NCBI GenBank assembly: GCA_945861785.1
Contig: CAMAWD010000008.1
Location: 62,001-126,000, forward strand
DNA: 64,000 nt
Origin: Rhodoferax sp. OV413
GTDB taxonomy: Bacteria > Pseudomonadota > Gammaproteobacteria > Burkholderiales > Burkholderiaceae_C
Reading direction: 5' to 3'
A program made the position numbers and the translations under genes. Shown in pieces: positions 42,168 to 50,132 of this stretch (positions within the stretch are counted from its first letter, which is position 1; each line of letters opens with the position of its first letter). The notes under the pieces were generated by a model. The model was not told where the DNA came from. It saw only the letters and a program-made list of their open reading frames with translations, and searched no databases.

Positions 42168-42785
42168 ATGAAGATTTGTAGATCCGTGCTCGCCGCCGGC
42201 GCGATCGTGCTGGGGACGCTCGGCGCAATTTCCGTCAACGCGCAATCGCCCACCAGCACCACCGAGGACGCCGGCGAAGAACGCCTGCGCCGCGTCCTGG
42301 GCGCAGTGGCTGCGCAACCCCTGAACGCCGCGCCCTTTGTTGAACGGCGCACATCGGTGTTGTTCGCCACGCCCCAGGAGTCGCGTGGCACCCTGAGCTA
42401 CAGACCTCCGGGCACGGTAGAGAAACGCACCACCAGCCCGATCCGCGAAACCCTGAGCATGACTGCCGACGCCGTGACGATCGATTCCGGAACCGGTGCG
42501 CCGCCGACCGTGGTGAAGGTCGACGCCAGCCAAGGTCAACTGGCCAGCTACGTGAGCGGGCTGCGCGCCATCCTGTCTGGAGACGACCGGCTGCTGCGCC
42601 AGGTCTTCGACACCCGATTGACCGGCAGTTTCGACAACTGGTCGCTGCAGTTGCTGCCCAAGGGCCCGTTGCCCCGCCGGGGTATCCGCAAGATCGTTGT
42701 CAGCGGCGCCGGGGCCCACCTGCGGCAAATCGAAACCACGGAAATCAACGGCGATGTGCTCGACATGGCCATCACCACGCGATGA
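42168..42785 (+). CDS. LolA-like periplasmic outer-membrane lipoprotein carrier
   Basis: A 205-residue exported protein with a signal peptide (VLAAGAIVLGTLGAISVNAQ). Its beta-rich body is of the LolA-like type found next to MMPL exporters: VERRTSVLFATPQESRGTLSYRPPG and a C-terminal IRKIVVSGAGAHLRQIETTEINGD. It overlaps the MMPL gene (ATGA). In aryl-polyene and related clusters such LolA/MMPL pairs move lipids or polyenes to the outer membrane. No polyene synthase gene is nearby. Confidence 0.75.
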   Translation: MKICRSVLAAGAIVLGTLGAISVNAQSPTSTTEDAGEERLRRVLGAVAAQPLNAAPFVERRTSVLFATPQESRGTLSYRPPGTVEKRTTSPIRETLSMTADAVTIDSGTGAPPTVVKVDASQGQLASYVSGLRAILSGDDRLLRQVFDTRLTGSFDNWSLQLLPKGPLPRRGIRKIVVSGAGAHLRQIETTEINGDVLDMAITTR

Positions 42786-45130
42786 AACGCTGGGCCTGGT
42801 TGTGCTGGCTGGTGCTGGTGGTCGCCTGCGCCATGCAAGTGCAGCGCAGCGTGGTGGTGACCGATGTGTCCTCGTTCCTTCCCGGCCCGGCCAACGCCGC
42901 ACAGCGCCTGTTGGTGGACCAGCTGCGCGACGGCCTGTCGACGCGCATCCTGCTGGTGGGCCTGCAACTCGACGCACCGGTGTCTGGAGCCAAACCGTCG
43001 GCGCTTCAGAGCCAAGGCCTGGTCGCCGCCAGCCGGACGCTGCGTGCAAAGCTTGCCGCCGACCCCGCTGTGGCATGGGTCAGCAACGGCGACCTCGACG
43101 CCCTGGAGTCCGAACGCGACCGGCTTTTCGCGGCGCGTTACCTGCTGAGCCCCGCCGTGGGCGAACAGGAGTTCTCGCAGGCCGGGCTCACCCAGGCGTT
43201 TGCTCAGCTGGAGCAGACGCTGGCGTCAGCGCGGGGTGCGGCGATCCGGCCGATTGCTGCGGCCGACCCGACACTCAGTGCCCTGCAGTTGCTGGACAAG
43301 GCCTCCCGGCAACTGGCGCCGCAGGCCGGTGACGGGGTGTGGCTGGGATCGGACGGCCGCACCGCGATCCTGCTGCTCGAAACCACAACCCGCGGCCACG
43401 ACATCGATCGCCTGCGCGAAACCATTCGCTCCGTGCGTCGCCATGCCGACACGGCCTTGCAGCAATGGCCAGCGGGTGAGCCCCGCCCGACCACCGGCTT
43501 CGGCGGTGCGGCCTACTTCAACGTGTTGTCCCACGACGCCATTGGCCAGGACGCGGAAAAGCTGGCCCTGCTGGCGGCCGCCATGGTGGCGGTATTGCTG
43601 TTGTGGGCATTGCGCAGCCCGCGCTTTCTTGCACTGGCAGTGGTGCCAGTGGTCACCGGTGCACTGGCCGGCTTTGCCGTGGTGGGATGGACCGCCGACG
43701 CCATCCACGGCATCACGCTGGCATTCGGCGTGACGCTGATCGGCGAAGCTGTCGACTACGCCATCTATACCTTTGTACAGTCGGACGAAAATGGCGACCA
43801 GAGTGCGCATTTCTGGCGCCAGGTCACCCTTGCGGCGGCCACATCGCTGATCGGGTTTGGTGCCATGGTTTTTTCCGGGTTTGCCGGCCTGCGCCAGCTC
43901 GGCGTGTTCTCGATCACCGGCCTGGTGGTCGCGGTCGCCTGCACGCGCTGGCTGCTGCCCGACCTCTTGCCGCGCACAGCGAGTCAGGGGCAGCGCGACC
44001 GGTTCGGTTGGCTTCCGGCCCTGTGCCAGCGCATGCGCGCCTTGCGCTGGCCGGTGCTTGCCGTGGCGCTGGTGTTTGTCGCCCTGCTGGCGCAAGTCCA
44101 GGGAGGCCTCTGGGATGACAACCTGGACAGCCTGTCTGCAGGTTCGCCACAGGACAACCAGCGCGATGCCCGGCTGCGCCAGGACGTCGGTGTACCCGAC
44201 CTGCGCACCATGGTCGCGGTGCAGGGCGCCGACCTGGAGCAAGCCCTGCAGCGCGCCGAAGCCAGCACCAGGGTGCTCGACACGCTGGTTGCGGGCAAGG
44301 TGCTGGAGGGTTACGACAGCCCGACCGACCTGCTGCCCAGCCACGCACTGCAAAAAAGCCGCCAGGCCGCGTTGCCGACAGAGGACCAACTGCGTTCCCG
44401 TGTGCTGGCGGCGGCGGGCGCCGGCACGCTGCGGGCCGAAGCGTTCGAGCCGTTTGTCGCCGACGTCACCGCAGCCCGCGCCATGGCGCCGGTTGACCTG
44501 GCGTATTACTCCGGCACGGTCCTCGCGCACTGGTTGCAGGCACAGATCGTCCGCTCTGCCGATGGCGTGACGGTGCTGGTGCTGTTGCGCGGGGCGCCGC
44601 CTGTGGCCGAACTCCGGGCTAGGCTGGCCCAGGCGCAACTGCCCGGCGTGACCATGATCGACCTGAAGGGCGACGTCGAACTGCTGGTGGCGCAATACCG
44701 CCAGCGGGCCATGGTGGCCGCGCTGCTCGGCACGTTCGCCATCTTTGTGGCGCTGGCATGGCAGCTGCGCCAGGCGCGCGCCGTGGCGTCGATGGCAGCC
44801 ACCATCATGGCCACCATCACCATCAGCTGCGGGCTTCTGTGGCTGGTGGCCGGCCGCTTGACGGTGTTCCACCTCGTGTCGCTGCTGCTGGTGGTGGGTG
44901 TGGCATCGAACTACACGCTGTTCTTCTCGACCCTGTCAGCACAGCCGCTGGTGCGCCAACGTGCCAGCCTGTCGGTGCTGCTGGCTGCGGCGTCGACCTT
45001 CATCGCGTTCGCGATACTGGCGTTTTCTGCCACACCCGTGCTGGCGATGATCGGGCTGACCGTGTCCATCGGGGCCGCCGTCGGGCTGATCACCAGCATG
45101 GTGTTCTCGGCCGACAGCCGGGACGGCTGA
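42782..45130 (+). CDS. MMPL/RND-family exporter
   Basis: A 782-residue predicted exporter with two sets of six membrane segments and two large periplasmic loops. The conserved membrane core (LAFGVTLIGEAVDYAIYTFV) and the second-half equivalent (LLLVVGVASNYTLFF) show the family duplication. The conserved Asp of the first half (EAVDYAIY) supports proton-driven action; the second half has Asn at the equivalent position. It works with the LolA-like protein. The cargo is unknown. Confidence 0.85.
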   Translation: MKRWAWLCWLVLVVACAMQVQRSVVVTDVSSFLPGPANAAQRLLVDQLRDGLSTRILLVGLQLDAPVSGAKPSALQSQGLVAASRTLRAKLAADPAVAWVSNGDLDALESERDRLFAARYLLSPAVGEQEFSQAGLTQAFAQLEQTLASARGAAIRPIAAADPTLSALQLLDKASRQLAPQAGDGVWLGSDGRTAILLLETTTRGHDIDRLRETIRSVRRHADTALQQWPAGEPRPTTGFGGAAYFNVLSHDAIGQDAEKLALLAAAMVAVLLLWALRSPRFLALAVVPVVTGALAGFAVVGWTADAIHGITLAFGVTLIGEAVDYAIYTFVQSDENGDQSAHFWRQVTLAAATSLIGFGAMVFSGFAGLRQLGVFSITGLVVAVACTRWLLPDLLPRTASQGQRDRFGWLPALCQRMRALRWPVLAVALVFVALLAQVQGGLWDDNLDSLSAGSPQDNQRDARLRQDVGVPDLRTMVAVQGADLEQALQRAEASTRVLDTLVAGKVLEGYDSPTDLLPSHALQKSRQAALPTEDQLRSRVLAAAGAGTLRAEAFEPFVADVTAARAMAPVDLAYYSGTVLAHWLQAQIVRSADGVTVLVLLRGAPPVAELRARLAQAQLPGVTMIDLKGDVELLVAQYRQRAMVAALLGTFAIFVALAWQLRQARAVASMAATIMATITISCGLLWLVAGRLTVFHLVSLLLVVGVASNYTLFFSTLSAQPLVRQRASLSVLLAAASTFIAFAILAFSATPVLAMIGLTVSIGAAVGLITSMVFSADSRDG

Positions 45131-45218
45131 CGCACGGGAGCCAACTGCGAGACGGCCCCACGTAATTTGTCTTGGCTTTCCAACCCGCCCGGTGGGCGCA
45201 GGCAATACATGCGTTGCC

Positions 45219-45770
45219 ATGAAAACCCTGTTCACCCTGCTCGTGTTGTGCTCTTGCGCCGCGACGGCAATGGCCCAGGGCTTTGGTGCGCGCTGCAACA
45301 CACTCGCATCGGAAACCCGTATCCAGGTGCTGTTCGACGACCGGCCGGCAGCCCGCGATGACAGCCGCAGCCTGGACGAACTGCGGCGCCTGTCGCAATC
45401 CGCCACCAGCCCCTACCACCGCGTGCTGCGGCTCGGGCTCTCCAACCTGACGGTCTACCTGGCACGCGAGGTGCAGGGGAGTTGCCGCCGCGCGATCGTC
45501 GAAGCCCACGAACAGGAGCACGTGGCCGTGTGGCGCAACCATTTTCGGATCGGCGCACGCCTGCTGACCACCCAGCTCCAGCAGGCGCTGGGCCAGGCTG
45601 CTGTGTTCGATGACGCGAACCAGGCCAGCGCACTGCTGACGCAGAGGGTCGAGAACCTCGTGGAGCGCCAGCTGAAAGTTCTGATCGACGGTATTCGGTC
45701 CGCCCACCAGCAGATCGACACACCCGGCTCCTACCAGCTGGAAGAAGGCCGGATGCGGGCCTGCCCATGA
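45219..45770 (+). CDS. Exported hypothetical protein with HExxH motif
   Basis: A 183-residue protein. It has a signal peptide (LFTLLVLCSCAATAMAQG), two or three cysteines and a central VEAHEQEHVAVWRNHFR, in which HEQEH matches the HExxH zinc-protease motif. The rest is helical. No family recognised. ATG 45219 starts at the signal. The motif may be chance in a helical charged segment, but its central place deserves testing. Confidence 0.6.
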   Translation: MKTLFTLLVLCSCAATAMAQGFGARCNTLASETRIQVLFDDRPAARDDSRSLDELRRLSQSATSPYHRVLRLGLSNLTVYLAREVQGSCRRAIVEAHEQEHVAVWRNHFRIGARLLTTQLQQALGQAAVFDDANQASALLTQRVENLVERQLKVLIDGIRSAHQQIDTPGSYQLEEGRMRACP

Positions 45771-45803
45771 ACTTGATGGACGCCGGCGAAGGGCCCGCGG
45801 CGG

Positions 45804-46856
45804 CTACAGGATGCGGTTGAACCACAACAGCGACAAGGCCGCGGCCGAGATGGACAGCACGGCCGCCACCAGAGACAGCAGGCTGGATATCTCGGTTTCC
45901 TTCTTGTCGACCTGCAGCCGGGTGCCGAGTTTGGCGTAGACCTTTTTCAGGTCTTCCGCGTTGCCGGCGTAGTAGTACTCCCCCTGGGTGGCAAAGGCCA
46001 CCGCCTTCAGGCTGGGTTCGTCGAGTTTCATGTAGATCGATGACCAGCCCGCGAACCCCGGCACTTCGCCGTCCACTGTGCCCATTCCCACTGCGTACAC
46101 CCGCACGCCATGGTCAGCTGCCATCTTGGCCGCCTCCTGGGTATCGACGCCGGTGGTGCGCCGCCCGTCGGTCAGCAACACGATGGCGGCCGACTCGAAC
46201 GAACCCGGCGGCACCGGGACGAACTCCTTTTTCGGCTTCTTGCCGGCGGCCGGCTCGTCCAGGCTCTTGCCGCGCTTCTGGCCACCACCGTAGATCATTT
46301 CGCTCAGGTCGATGCCTTCGTCGGGAAACAACTGCTGCAGCGACACCACGAGGCCGCTCCCCACTGCGGTACCGCGCTGCATCTGGAACTTGTCGATCGC
46401 CGCCACCAGGTCCTCGCGGTTCAACGTGGCCGGTTGCACCAGCTGCGCGGTGCCGGCGAACGTGACAAGGGCGACCCGGATGCCCTTGGGCAACTCCTGG
46501 AGAAAGACCTTGGCGGCTTCCTGGGCCGCGACCAGGCGGTTGGGCTTGATGTCGGTGGCGCGCATGCTCAGCGACACGTCGATTGCCAACACGATCGTGG
46601 CATGGTCGGACGGCAGCGGCACCACGGCCAGCGGTCGCGAAGCCGCAAAAAGCATCAAGCACAGGGCCAACAAAAAGAGGGCTGGCGGCACATGCCGGCG
46701 CCACCCCATACCCGGGCCCATGGCCTGCTTGACGATGGCCAGGCTGGCGTACCGCAGCGCCAGCTTCTTCCTGCGCCGCAGCAGCCACACATAGACCACT
46801 ACCAGCAAGGGCACCGCCAGCAAAAGCCACAAGAACTGTGGCCAGAGGAAAGTCAT
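45804..46856 (-). CDS. VWA-domain membrane protein (BatA-like)
   Basis: A protein of about 350 residues with two N-terminal membrane segments (FLWLLLAVPLLVVVYVW; ALFLLALCLMLFAA), a von Willebrand A domain whose MIDAS motif is VLAIDVSLSMRATD, and a C-terminal membrane segment (LLSLVAAVLSISAAALSLLW). This is the BatA-type layout, but no MoxR ATPase or BatB/C/D gene is adjacent. ATG 46856 is chosen; GTG 46862 would add two residues. An insert rich in Lys/Gly (GGGQKRGKSLDEPAAGKKPKK) interrupts the VWA domain. Confidence 0.82.
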   Translation of the reverse strand: MTFLWPQFLWLLLAVPLLVVVYVWLLRRRKKLALRYASLAIVKQAMGPGMGWRRHVPPALFLLALCLMLFAASRPLAVVPLPSDHATIVLAIDVSLSMRATDIKPNRLVAAQEAAKVFLQELPKGIRVALVTFAGTAQLVQPATLNREDLVAAIDKFQMQRGTAVGSGLVVSLQQLFPDEGIDLSEMIYGGGQKRGKSLDEPAAGKKPKKEFVPVPPGSFESAAIVLLTDGRRTTGVDTQEAAKMAADHGVRVYAVGMGTVDGEVPGFAGWSSIYMKLDEPSLKAVAFATQGEYYYAGNAEDLKKVYAKLGTRLQVDKKETEISSLLSLVAAVLSISAAALSLLWFNRIL

Positions 46857-47032
46857 CGGCACGTCACGGCTCCCGCTTGGTGGGCATCAAGCCCGGGCTG
46901 ACCAAACCGCAGGGCGCCGCCTGCGCAGCGGCCCCCCTTTGTATGTGACATTTTGTACCAGGATGGCCGGATCGCGCTCGGGGCCACCGAAGTAACCTGG
47001 CGGCCTCACCCTGTTGGTGAGCCGGTTGCTCG

Positions 47033-47110
47033 CTGCAACGCTGCAACGCTGCCCATTGCTGCCCATTGCGGCCCATTGCGGCCTGGTGCGGCCTGGTGCG
47101 GCCTATTGCG
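47033..47110. repeat. Decamer-type tandem repeats upstream of the Bug gene stop
   Basis: A run of related 8-10-base units: GCAACGCT twice, then GCCCATTGCT, GCCCATTGCG twice, GCCTGGTGCG twice and GCCTATTGCG. Most units differ by one or two bases. The array ends at the stop of the Bug-receptor gene on the minus strand and does not lengthen the protein. It looks like slipped-strand expansion. Confidence 0.6.
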
Positions 47111-48062
47111 GCTCGATCTTCGCTTCGCGGATGGCTTTTGCCCACTTGGCAGTCTCCAGGCGGCTGCGCTGCGCCAGCGCTTCCGGTGTGCCGGGCTCCA
47201 CAGCAAAACCGATCGGCGCGAACTTCTCCTGCAGGTCCTTGCTTTGCGCCGCCGCATTGATGGCCTGGTTGAGCTTGGCGATGATGTCCGGCGGCGTGCC
47301 AGCCGGCGCGAACATGGCGAAATAGGCGATCAGTTCATAGTCCTTGATGCCCAGTGCCTCGTTGACCGTGGGCAGTTCGGGCACCGCTGCCGAGCGCTGG
47401 GTCGAAGTGACAGCCAGGCCGCGGACCTTGCCGCCCTTGACCTGCGGCACCATCACGGCGAAGTCGGCGCTGAACATCATCACCTGGCCACCGATCAGGT
47501 CGGTCATGGCGGCCGGGCCGCTCTTGTAGGGAACATGGGTCATCTGGATGCCCGCCATGCTGGCGAACATCTCGGATGACACCAGCTGCGAGGTGCTGGC
47601 GCTGGCAAACGTCACATGGCCCGCCTTGGTCTTGCCAAGCGCCACCAGCTCACGCAAGGTCTTGGCCGGCACGTCGTTGTTGACCGCGATGATCAGCGGC
47701 ACCGAGCCCATGTAGCCCACCGGCGCGAAGGCGGTGTCCTGGTCGTACGGCAGCTTCACCATCAGGCTCTTGAGTGCGGCATTGGTGCTGTTGGTGCCGA
47801 TCAGCACCGTGTAGCCGTCCGGCGCGGCCTTGGCCACCGCATCGGCGCCGAGCATGCCATTCACACCGGCCTTGTTTTCAACCACGATGGGTTGCCCCAG
47901 GGCCTCGGACATCTTGGCCACAAAGGCACGCCCGATCTGGTCGGTGGCACTGCCGGCGGCAAACGGCACGATCGCCTTGATGGGTTTGTTGGGGTACACC
48001 TGGCCGAAGGCGGCAAGGGAAAAGCTGGCGGCTGCCAGCAACAAGGCGGGTTTGAAAAGCAT
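47103..48062 (-). CDS. Bug/TctC-family periplasmic substrate-binding protein
   Basis: A 319-residue Bug receptor with a Sec-type signal (LLLAAASFSLAAFGQ), the family start YPNKPIKAIVPFAAGSATD and VENKAGVNGMLGADA. ATG 48062 with GGAG upstream is preferred; 48083 would add seven residues. This is the third Bug gene in the window, with no catabolic genes next to it. Confidence 0.9.
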   Translation of the reverse strand: MLFKPALLLAAASFSLAAFGQVYPNKPIKAIVPFAAGSATDQIGRAFVAKMSEALGQPIVVENKAGVNGMLGADAVAKAAPDGYTVLIGTNSTNAALKSLMVKLPYDQDTAFAPVGYMGSVPLIIAVNNDVPAKTLRELVALGKTKAGHVTFASASTSQLVSSEMFASMAGIQMTHVPYKSGPAAMTDLIGGQVMMFSADFAVMVPQVKGGKVRGLAVTSTQRSAAVPELPTVNEALGIKDYELIAYFAMFAPAGTPPDIIAKLNQAINAAAQSKDLQEKFAPIGFAVEPGTPEALAQRSRLETAKWAKAIREAKIEPQ

Positions 48063-48172
48063 GCGGTGGCTCCGGTAGTTCAAGATTTTGCGCAGGGTCT
48101 GCGTGGCGCTGGGTACGATGGTAACCCGGGCCTCTCAAAGGGCCCTTGGGCAGTGCCTTCGACCGCCCTATG

Positions 48173-48200
48173 GTGTGTATGAAAACTTTGAAATACACAC
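48173..48200. promoter_or_regulatory. Operator-like inverted repeat before the VapB-VapC fusion
   Basis: GTGTGTAT (48173-48180) and ATACACAC (48193-48200) form a perfect 8-bp inverted repeat 4 bases before the start codon. VapB family antitoxins bind such sites. Its perfect state suggests that regulation is still under selection or that the toxin deletion is recent. Confidence 0.5.
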
Positions 48201-48203
48201 ATC

Positions 48204-48500
48204 ATGCGCACCAACATCGTGATCGACGAAAAACCCATGAAAGACGCATTGCGCAGCAGTGGCGCCAAGACCAAGCGGGACGTGGTGGAGCTCGGACTGC
48301 GCACGCTGGTCCAACTGGCGCAGCAGGAGAAGGCCCGCCGGTTGCGCGGCCTGGGCATCACGGTGCGCAAGACCATCGACACGATCATTGCCACACGATG
48401 CATCGAAGATGGACTCGAATTGCTCCACGCCGATCGTGATTTTGATGCCTTCGAGTCGTATCCGGGGCTGCGGGTGGTGGGTACCGAAGCCGGACGGTGA
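48204..48500 (+). CDS. VapB antitoxin fused in frame to a VapC C-terminal domain
   Basis: A 98-residue frame. Residues 1 to about 48 are a type II VapB (MRTNIVIDEKPMKDALRSSG, then AKTKRDVVELGLRTL). From about residue 50 onward it reads GITVRKTIDTIIATRCIEDG, then LELLHADRDFDAFE, the last third of a PIN-domain toxin with its two C-terminal acidic positions. The toxin start and first two acidic residues are missing, so the RNase site cannot form. One in-frame deletion spanning the vapB-vapC junction explains it. The ORF is clean and has its operator, so it may be expressed. Confidence 0.7.
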   Translation: MRTNIVIDEKPMKDALRSSGAKTKRDVVELGLRTLVQLAQQEKARRLRGLGITVRKTIDTIIATRCIEDGLELLHADRDFDAFESYPGLRVVGTEAGR

Positions 48501-48561
48501 GGGTGGCAGCGGCTGCCGCGACGGCAACAGCCACGCCCTGGGCGCCGGCATGGCCCAAGCC

Positions 48562-48636
48562 CGCGCCTTGAGCAGCACCGGGTTCACCGGCTTGCGCAGG
48601 TAGCCGTCGGCGCCCAGCTCCAGGCAACGCACGACA
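48562..48636 (-). pseudogene. Receiver-domain scrap copied from the cyclase gene
   Basis: A minus-strand frame reads VVRCLELGADGYLRKPVNPV and then LLKAR, almost the same as the receiver C-terminal segment of the response-regulator cyclase at 52081 (VVRCLDLGADDYLRKPVNPV). Flanking sequence on both sides is unrelated. It is a short displaced copy. Confidence 0.6.
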
Positions 48637-48657
48637 ACTGCTGACCCCCAACGCCCG

Positions 48658-48686
48658 TTGCGGGCGTAACCCAGACGCAATACACT
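48658..48686 (+). promoter_or_regulatory. Sigma-70-like promoter for parD
   Basis: TTGCGG (48658-48663) and TACACT (48681-48686) are separated by 17 bases, a few bases before the antitoxin frame. A small GCCC/GGGC hairpin overlaps the -35. It would drive a transcript with almost no leader. Confidence 0.45.
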
Positions 48687-48692
48687 TCTGGC

Positions 48693-48965
48693 ACGAAGTC
48701 CGCCGTCATACCCCAGATTCGCGTCGAGCCAGAGTTGCGAGCTGAACTTGAGTCCGTGCTCAAGCCGGGCGAAACGCTGACCGAATTCATCGAAGCGACG
48801 GTGCGAAACGCGATCGCTTTCCGGCGCTTCCAGTCCACCTTCCATGCGCGCGCGCAAGCGGAGTCGGAGGAGTACCACCGGACGGGCGTTTCGGTGTCCG
48901 TTGCGACCGTCCTGGACAAACTCCAATCCAAGCTGGACGCCAGGCGCAAGACGCTTGGACTATGA
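48693..48965 (+). CDS. ParD-like antitoxin with a non-standard start
   Basis: A 90-residue protein if it begins at ACG 48693. It reads KSAVIPQIRVEPELRAEL, then TLTEFIEATVRNAIAFRR and VSVATVLDKLQSKLDARR, which is the ribbon-helix-helix and toxin-binding layout of ParD-type antitoxins. No ATG, GTG or TTG precedes the conserved start; the ACG sits exactly where family members have ATG, so a start-codon mutation is likely. Translation could also begin at TTG 48735, losing 14 residues. It overlaps the truncated parE. Confidence 0.6.
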   Translation, partial: TKSAVIPQIRVEPELRAELESVLKPGETLTEFIEATVRNAIAFRRFQSTFHARAQAESEEYHRTGVSVSVATVLDKLQSKLDARRKTLGL

Positions 48966-49135
48966 GCTTTGTCGTTGGGCTGTCGCCTACGGCCGAGGCT
49001 GACCTGGAACGGCTCTTCGATTTCCTGCTCGACCGCGCCGCGGTCAGTGAAGACCTTGATCGCGCGCAGACCGCGATCGACGCGATCAGAGCGGCGGCTC
49101 AGCAGCTATGGAGCCGGCAATCGACAGGTCACTGA
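48962..49135 (+). pseudogene. ParE toxin, truncated after the first helices
   Basis: From ATG 48962 (overlapping the antitoxin stop) the frame reads VVGLSPTAEADLERLFDFLL, then VSEDLDRAQTAIDAIRAAAQ, the N-terminal helical hairpin of ParE/RelE toxins. It then runs into unrelated sequence and stops after 57 residues instead of about 95-100. The beta sheet that forms the toxic part is gone. The junction is followed by a displaced piece of cyclase gene. Confidence 0.65.
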
Positions 49136-49152
49136 CGCTGCATCCACCTTTC

Positions 49153-49440
49153 CTACCCCACCCCAAACACCCCCCCCCCCGCCACCTTGGTAGGCGCCTC
49201 CAGCCGCGCCGCCAGGTTCACCGTGTCGCCAATGCAGGTGCAGGTGGCGCGCTGCTGGGTGCCGGTGTAACCGGCCACCACTTCACCGGATGCGATACCG
49301 ATGCCGGTGCGGATCGGCTCCTTCTCCAGTGCTACACGCTCATGGTTGAACATCTCGATCATTTCCTGCATGTCCAGCGCGGCGCGTACGGCCGCCAGTT
49401 CAGGCTCGGGAAGGGGCAGCGGCGCGCCGAAGATGGCCAT
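49153..49440 (-). pseudogene. Partial copy of the class III cyclase domain
   Basis: The minus-strand frame repeats the cyclase gene at 52081 almost base for base (IGIASGEVVAGYTGTQQRAT, then CIGDTVNLAARLEA). It lacks everything upstream of IFGAPLPLPEPELAAVRAAL. Near its end 99 bases present in the longer copy are missing in frame, so VVGRGILV...GKAAGVGVFGVG became VAGGGVFGVG. A C11 tract (49170-49180) sits at that junction. A piece of hsdR sequence is joined to its other end. Confidence 0.75.
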
Positions 49441-49471
49441 CGCCGGCGGGCAAGACCGGGTGCTGCTCGCC
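49436..49471 (+). pseudogene. hsdR micro-fragment
   Basis: The plus-strand frame reads AIAGGQDRVLLAM, matching the segment just before the Walker A motif of type I restriction HsdR subunits (GQxRVLLVMATGTGKT). The same AIAGGQDRVLL string is the last piece of the longer hsdR relic ending at 51542. Here it abuts a cyclase copy. Confidence 0.45.
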
Positions 49472-49534
49472 ATGGGCATCGACAGCACATGGCGAAGCCT
49501 TGATCATCATGCGACTTAGTGCCACACTTTTCCC

Positions 49535-49697
49535 ATGCATCGCGTATTCAAGACCCGCCACTTCGCGCGCTGGATGCGCAAGTCAGGCCTTACCGATCCG
49601 ACCCTCTGTACCGCGGTCACGGAGATGGCAGAAGGCCTGATCGACGCCGTCACAGACGGCACATTGCTGGAGATCTGCCATGAGCACCAAACCCAAA
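49535..49697 (+). pseudogene. RelE/HigB-type toxin with internal deletion
   Basis: The frame starts as a HigB/RelE-like toxin (HRVFKTRHFARWMRKSGLTD, then LCTAVTEMAEGLIDA) and jumps in frame to the family C-terminus (VTDGTLLEICHEHQ). About 70 core residues (the KRGG...RTL and FGFxKN parts) are missing. The end still overlaps the antitoxin start in the normal way, so the deletion preserved the operon layout while killing the toxin. Confidence 0.65.
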
Positions 49698-49961
49698 CCG
49701 CAAGCCAGAAGCCGGATTCTGCAAGCAGTCCACGAGACCGCGTCGGACCTCCAGCGACTCGGCTTCATCGACAAACGCAAACAGCAAAAACTGGATGTGT
49801 TGTGCCTGGAGCCCATCCCGCCGTACGACAGCGAGCGCATTCGGGCCCTGCGCGAGCAGTTGAAGCTCAGCCAGACGGTGCTGGCGTCGGTGCTGAACAC
49901 CAGCCCGTCCACGGTGCGCAAGTGGGAAATCGGAGAGAAGCATCCATTGGGCCGTCATTGA
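49680..49961 (+). CDS. HigA-like HTH antitoxin, frameshifted near its end
   Basis: A 93-residue XRE-type antitoxin (LCLEPIPPYDSERIRALREQ, then LKLSQTVLASVLNTSPSTVR and KWEIGEKHP). The frame ends prematurely at LGRH. The next frame continues as the expected C-terminus (GPSLKLLNLLERK), so a one-base indel lies near 49945-49955. The DNA-binding HTH is complete, so autorepression may survive. Its toxin partner is internally deleted. Confidence 0.65.
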   Translation: MSTKPKPQARSRILQAVHETASDLQRLGFIDKRKQQKLDVLCLEPIPPYDSERIRALREQLKLSQTVLASVLNTSPSTVRKWEIGEKHPLGRH

Positions 49962-50035
49962 AGCTGCTGAACCTGCTGGAACGCAAGGCCTGGCTGCAAT
50001 CCTGTAAGCCGCAGGACGCGTTTTTCTATCCCGCC

Positions 50036-50092
50036 ACCCCCGTGGACAAATAGCACCTCTCCGAACGCGACATCTGCGACAAGTTCATCCAG
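50036..50092 (+). pseudogene. Second hsdR N-terminal scrap
   Basis: The frame reads VDK-stop-HLSERDICDKFI, a near copy of the start of the hsdR relic at 50976 (LDKKHLSESDICDKFI). The stop replaces a Lys codon. The match ends after about 55 bases. It shows that this hsdR start was duplicated around the intact PIN/RHH pair. Confidence 0.6.
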
Positions 50093-50132
50093 AGAGATGT
50101 ACCGTGGCATCGCCTGCGATATCATCCGTGAC

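Noticed and set aside
40161-43076. 971-codon minus-strand open frame
   Set aside because: Covers the Baeyer-Villiger-type monooxygenase and LolA-like genes in antisense. It has no recognisable domain.
47033-47110. iteron-type replication origin
   Set aside because: Units are degenerate decamers without a DnaA box or replication gene nearby, and they end at a metabolic gene.
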